Assembly: GCF_031326225.1 (NCBI RefSeq)
Contig: NZ_CP133720.1
Span: forward strand, 124,001-188,000
Source of the DNA: Undibacterium cyanobacteriorum
GTDB lineage: Bacteria; Pseudomonadota; Gammaproteobacteria; Burkholderiales; Burkholderiaceae_D
Direction: 5' to 3'
Length of the DNA: 64,000 bases
Part shown: piece by piece, positions 60,463 to 64,000 of the stretch
Position numbering within the stretch: position 1 is the first letter of the stretch
How the letters are laid out: each line of letters starts with the position of its first letter
Position numbers and translations under genes: made by a program
The notes under the pieces: model-generated
Told to the model about the DNA's origin: nothing
What the model saw: the letters and a program-made list of their open reading frames with translations, nothing else
Database searches by the model: none

Positions 60463-61662
60463 TCAAGCGCGGTTTGCGATGACACTCACATCGTGCTGAC
60501 CATAGGTCGAAAACGCCACCACGCGATTTCGGCCTTGGTGCTTCGCCATGTATAAAGCGAGGTCTGCCGCACTCAAGAGGGAATGTGCTTCATGCGCGTC
60601 GTGTTCCGTATCCGCCACGCCGATACTGACACTGCTGCTAATGATATTGCCGTCCCATTCGATAATCAGGTCGGTGAATAAACGACGAATGCGATCGGCC
60701 AAAACCAAGGCTTGAGTTTCGGTAGTACCGGGAAGAAGAATGCAAAATTCTTCGCCACCATAGCGGGCAATATAGTCATTGGTGCGTACCACCGATTGCA
60801 TCAAATGCGCCAAGCGACGCAAAACTTCGTCACCAGCGGGATGGCCAAATTTATCATTGAGGCGTTTGAAGTAATCGACGTCTATCATCATCAAGCTAAG
60901 GCATTCTCCGTTGCGTTTTTCATTCGCGAGCTGACGCGTGATTTCCATATCTAAACTGCGGCGATTCATGAGGCCAGTCAGTGGATCGGTCGCCGCTAAG
61001 TTTTTGAGTTGATTGGCGAGCGTGGTATTAATCAGTAGCATGAAGGCGAGTGACATCGCCATCTGCGCCATGCTGGCGAAGAAAAACACATACGGATTCA
61101 CACCTGTTGTGTTAAACATGCTGACCGTGCTGTTGGTGAGGAAGAACAGGTTGATCATACGGGCCACAGCCAACATAGCAATCAAGGAAAACGATAGACC
61201 TGCCAACCAATATGCCGTACGTAAGCCAGGTTCAATGCGAATGAGAAGTGCACGAGCACAGGCAACGTGGATCACAAAAAACAAAAAGAAATTGATGAAG
61301 ATGCGTAGGCGCGGTTCGTTAATGACGGTCGACAAACCATAGTTATTCAGAAAGAGCACCAGCGAGAGAACGACGGGAACCCAATAACTGCATCGTTTGC
61401 CACGAAATGCTTCGATGCCGTTGTACAGTAAACCCATGCCGGTGCCGACCCCAATCGAACCGAGAAAGACTATGATGAATTGTGGGGGGAAGCTGACTTG
61501 ACTGGCAATCGCAAACGATAAACCAATCAGAAGATCACCCCACGCCCATTGTTTCGCACCACGGATGTTGTCGGATTGCTGGCTGATCAAACCCAACATG
61601 CCAGCAAACATGACATTGATAGCAGCCCAAACGATGAGCATAGTGCGAGGATCAAGTTGCAT
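60463..61662 (-). CDS. Membrane diguanylate cyclase (GGDEF)
   Basis: 399 residues. Seven or so N-terminal helices (about 5-205) form a membrane sensor. The GGDEF domain follows, with DPLTGLMNRRSLDMEI, MMIDVDYFKRLNDKFGHPAGDEVLRRLA and the active-site ARYGGEEFCILLPG. An RTND four residues earlier, five positions before GGEEF, is an intact RxxD inhibitory site, so it should make c-di-GMP and be product-inhibited. No EAL domain. Upstream of the PilZ protein at 61937, divergently arranged. Confidence 0.93.
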   Translation of the reverse strand: MQLDPRTMLIVWAAINVMFAGMLGLISQQSDNIRGAKQWAWGDLLIGLSFAIASQVSFPPQFIIVFLGSIGVGTGMGLLYNGIEAFRGKRCSYWVPVVLSLVLFLNNYGLSTVINEPRLRIFINFFLFFVIHVACARALLIRIEPGLRTAYWLAGLSFSLIAMLAVARMINLFFLTNSTVSMFNTTGVNPYVFFFASMAQMAMSLAFMLLINTTLANQLKNLAATDPLTGLMNRRSLDMEITRQLANEKRNGECLSLMMIDVDYFKRLNDKFGHPAGDEVLRRLAHLMQSVVRTNDYIARYGGEEFCILLPGTTETQALVLADRIRRLFTDLIIEWDGNIISSSVSIGVADTEHDAHEAHSLLSAADLALYMAKHQGRNRVVAFSTYGQHDVSVIANRA

Positions 61663-61936
61663 AAATTCGGTCGGCGTTACGAGAACAGAAGATGAAGATG
61701 GAGCGAGCTGCTAGTCTCAGCAGACTATTTTAAGCGGAAAATGGTTCTCAAAGGAAACTATATTGTGTCACGATATTGTGCAAGTTCTTCTGAAGCTGGT
61801 ACTTCTCCTATCTATTCTTGCTTTTGCTCCGGCGAGGCGCGAGGCACAATGCAGGATAACGTAGAAAATGATGCATCATGCCGATGTAAAAGCGATGTAA
61901 AAGTGGTGTAACCCCCTATTTTTTGAGACTGTTGAC

Positions 61937-62860
61937 GTGTTAAAAACGCTCTTGAGTATTGCATTCGGTAGTACAGAGAAGCCGCATATCGTGCTGGATG
62001 AAACCAGTTCGATTGACCAGCGCTTGGCTTGGTTGCGTCCCGTGATGGACTTATTTCCTATCGGTCGCAAGCAACGTTATTACCCCAATCATCAGGAAAA
62101 CATCGTGTTCGATACGATGGTGGTGGCCTATCGTGTCAATGGTCATTTCATTTACAGCCTGACAGCAATCGACACGGATGCAGAGGGCTCACCGGCATTT
62201 TTCAAAATTGGCAGCGCGGGTGAAAGGCTGCATGTTTCGCAACTCACCCAGTTTGACCTCGTGGTGCCAGATACGTCGGAATTTGAGCGCACTTTGGATT
62301 ATGAGCGACGAGCGGCGCTGGGGCGTGGCCGTCAATTTGAAATTGGCAATACGATTTCTTTGTTGTCTTCGCAAAGTGGGCGCGGCGCCTCGGTATTGGA
62401 TACCGTGGTGCGCGAAAACGTCTTGTTAGAAAGTGGTCCCTACGCCCATAGCACCTTGATCTGCTTGCAGCCGACCATTGAGACCATGAGTATCACCGAT
62501 CAAAGGACCAAAGCACGAGCGCATACCAATGTGCCAGTCATGCTCGCCGAAGTGAATGGACCTTGGCATCATGCATGGAAAATTATTGATATTTCGGAGC
62601 AAGCGATCCGCGTTCAATTACAGGGCGATCCAGAGCAACACCATGATGCGCATGTGTTTCCTTTGCATCAGGAAGTTGTAGTGCAGGTTCGTGTGCCAAA
62701 CACGGAACAGTCATTTGAATTGAAGGCCTACGTGATGCGAAAGTTTCCTCAGGTTCGCGTATTGCGCCTGGCCATGATGCGCAAGAACGATCGCTATCAA
62801 GTGTTCGAACCGCATGATCTGTTGGAATTACGCGCAGCGCTATTGAACTACAAACCCTAA
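61937..62860 (+). CDS. PilZ-type c-di-GMP receptor
   Basis: 307 residues from GTG 61937. The N-terminal part (about 1-180) is beta-rich and of the YcgR-like kind. The C-terminal PilZ domain carries RTKAR (R190 and R194 of RxxxR) and DIS (218-220, D-x-S), but the expected Gly four residues later is Ala (AIR). The motif is therefore nearly complete and should still bind c-di-GMP. It is divergent from a diguanylate cyclase, so the two may form a local signalling pair controlling motility or matrix production (inference). Its stop overlaps the convergent M48 gene by 4 bp. Confidence 0.8.
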   Translation: MLKTLLSIAFGSTEKPHIVLDETSSIDQRLAWLRPVMDLFPIGRKQRYYPNHQENIVFDTMVVAYRVNGHFIYSLTAIDTDAEGSPAFFKIGSAGERLHVSQLTQFDLVVPDTSEFERTLDYERRAALGRGRQFEIGNTISLLSSQSGRGASVLDTVVRENVLLESGPYAHSTLICLQPTIETMSITDQRTKARAHTNVPVMLAEVNGPWHHAWKIIDISEQAIRVQLQGDPEQHHDAHVFPLHQEVVVQVRVPNTEQSFELKAYVMRKFPQVRVLRLAMMRKNDRYQVFEPHDLLELRAALLNYKP

Positions 62861-63666
62861 GCTTGCTTGGCCGTAGGTGTCTGTTGTTGATACCACGTTC
62901 GCAAGCGTTGTAGACGTTGTGCTGGTGCGGGATGACTCTTGCTATCAAAGTTTGGATAGGCGCTGTGTTTGCGTAGTTTCTCAAAAAAACGTATCAACAT
63001 AGCCCCAGCGAAACCGGCTCGCAGTGCGAGTTGAAAGCCCACCAAATCTGCCTCATATTCCTGCGCCTTATCAAACTCAGCGAGTGCAGTGAGGATGACA
63101 TCATCTTCGTCGACGGCGTCCTGAAAGTCCTCAAAATTTTTCGTCTGCAAACTTGGAAAGCGGCGCAAGGCCTCTCGGTCTTCGAGAAAGTGATGGTGTA
63201 GTAAAGCGTGCGCCATTTCATGGCTGATCAACATCGCCAGTTCCATGTCATTCAAGCTCATGCGCTGCGCCTGTGGCAGACTAATCAGAAGTTTTCCACC
63301 CGCCATGCAATACGAGCTCTCTTCGGCTTCATCGCTAGTGTGGAGTTCCCACTGCCATGCCTGCGTTTCCGGAAAATCGCGCGACGCTTGCTGCCTCAAA
63401 GTGCTCAAGATGCTGCTGCTCCGTTGAAGAAAGCTCGCGCTACGGTCGAGTAAGTGGCCATGGGCCAGTTCTTGGATTTTTTTCTGATAGCGTTTGGCTG
63501 CGCTGTGTATCACTAAAGCCGGACTCAGTCTCCATGGCTCTTCATCGCTAGCATTGACCTTAGTGACTTCCGTGATGGGTTGCGCCATGACATGGGAGGC
63601 AAACGCTCTGAGACAGTATTCGCCGAGAAGCGTAGTGATCAGAAAAGTGAAGCGACGACGTGACAT
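62857..63666 (-). CDS. Exported M48-family zinc metalloprotease
   Basis: 269 residues. N-terminal basic hydrophobic segment (MSRRRFTFLITTLLGEYCLRAFASHVMAQ) consistent with a signal peptide. The M48 motif HEMAH lies at 149-153 and the third ligand is the Glu in QEYEADLVG (about 206). SAYPNFDSKSHPAPAQRLQRL is the conserved end of the family. It is of the BepA/LoiP type and probably degrades misfolded periplasmic proteins. It has no visible link to the M48-like protein at 1512, which lacks a signal peptide. Confidence 0.9.
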   Translation of the reverse strand: MSRRRFTFLITTLLGEYCLRAFASHVMAQPITEVTKVNASDEEPWRLSPALVIHSAAKRYQKKIQELAHGHLLDRSASFLQRSSSILSTLRQQASRDFPETQAWQWELHTSDEAEESSYCMAGGKLLISLPQAQRMSLNDMELAMLISHEMAHALLHHHFLEDREALRRFPSLQTKNFEDFQDAVDEDDVILTALAEFDKAQEYEADLVGFQLALRAGFAGAMLIRFFEKLRKHSAYPNFDSKSHPAPAQRLQRLRTWYQQQTPTAKQA

Positions 63667-63761
63667 AAAAGCTCAGCATGGAGAGGTTGGCCTCGAGCAC
63701 CACTCTTAAACATTGTGGCAACGCGGCGACTCGGCAACAAAGTGCTAGACGATTGTAGCAC

Positions 63762-63820
63762 TGTCCAAACGAGTGTTCGGAAACTGTTCGGTACTGTTCG
63801 CTTTTGCACAGTGCGGACAC
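63762..63820 (+). promoter_or_regulatory. Tandem TGTTCGG boxes upstream of a sigma-54 promoter
   Basis: TGTTCGG-AAAC-TGTTCGG-TA-CTGTTCGC is followed by a reversed partner (AGTGCGGACA). The set lies 65-120 bp upstream of the sigma-54-like element, the normal distance for an enhancer-binding activator. Confidence 0.45.
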
Positions 63821-63884
63821 TATTTTGAGGTGGTAATGTAGATAAGATTCTATAAGAATCAGTGACTTAGATTGTTCCCAAGAA

Positions 63885-63901
63885 TTGGCATGGAAACTGC
63901 A
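63885..63901 (+). promoter_or_regulatory. Candidate sigma-54 (RpoN) promoter
   Basis: TTGGCATGG-AAAC-TGCA fits the -24/-12 consensus (TGGCAC-N5-TTGC) with correct GG-to-GC spacing and two mismatches. It stands 38 bases before the start codon at 63939. Confidence 0.6.
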
Positions 63902-63938
63902 TAGTCAAACAGCGTTGCCGATTGACTGGGAGTTCGTC

Positions 63939-64000
63939 ATGCGTTTTCGATTTCAAAAATACTTTTCATTTAAAAAATTTGTGCAGACTTTGGCGACCAT
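63939..64000 (+). CDS. Start of an exported protein (truncated by window end)
   Basis: The first 20 codons (MRFRFQKYFSFKKFVQTLAT) form a basic N-terminus that looks like the beginning of a signal peptide. GGGAG lies 6 bases before the ATG. The gene runs off the window. The sigma-54 promoter and repeated upstream boxes suggest a member of the RpoN-driven exported-protein genes of these bacteria, for example a PEP-CTERM protein, but the sequence seen is too short to decide. Confidence 0.5.
   Translation, partial: MRFRFQKYFSFKKFVQTLAT

Overview
The window looks like chromosomal DNA of a Gram-negative betaproteobacterium, most likely Burkholderiales/Oxalobacteraceae (an Undibacterium-like organism is my best guess). 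The grounds are the roughly balanced base composition, the many secreted proteins and lipoproteins, a PheC-type dehydratase close to the Pseudomonas one, a membrane diguanylate cyclase, and a candidate RpoN promoter. This is inference from gene content only. No rRNA, tRNA or CRISPR array was recognised.

Layout. 0-1.4 kb: a predicted exported fusion of cyclohexadienyl dehydratase and chorismate mutase. 1.5-9.8 kb: a tight four-gene run of an M48-type metalloprotease, a 1839-residue DUF4011 helicase/nuclease-like/WGR protein, a KTSC protein and a DUF3592 membrane protein; this is a candidate genome-defence or nucleic-acid-processing unit. 10-22.5 kb: ordinary chromosomal genes (orphan ExbD, GST, CutC, glycosylasparaginase, glucokinase, MAPEG, RBBP9-like hydrolase, zinc ribbon protein, DTW tRNA modification enzyme, M24 aminopeptidase, TPR protein, AEC transporter, DUF3297). 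22.5-35.8 kb: an erythromycin-esterase-like lipoprotein, twin SpoIIAA-like proteins, a double M16 protease, a MarR-GNAT operon with a clear palindromic operator, several exported proteins of unknown function, and an alpha/beta hydrolase with a TPR tail.

35.8-41 kb: a three-gene minus-strand run encoding an FHA protein, a zinc-ribbon/SPFH-like/coiled-coil protein and a SHOCT-Ser/Thr kinase, which reads as a phospho-signalling module with no obvious named counterpart. 41-51.3 kb: aspartate kinase, a GNAT/DUF3828/VOC run, a HAD-UbiA/SMR-like/GT-C-like operon for a polyprenyl-linked glycan, and a divergent oxidoreductase/LysR pair with a T-N11-A operator.

51.4-57.4 kb is an AT-richer accessory island of small orphan genes, a full-length REP-associated tyrosine transposase (RAYT), a 5' fragment of a second RAYT, and a family of imperfectly palindromic ~49-bp repeats. 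One repeat ends exactly at the RAYT fragment and another half-copy forms the end of an acetyltransferase gene. 57.5-64 kb: a 7TM-AraC regulator divergent from an amidohydrolase, a GGDEF cyclase and a PilZ protein (a c-di-GMP pair), a second M48 protease, and the start of an exported protein behind a candidate sigma-54 promoter.
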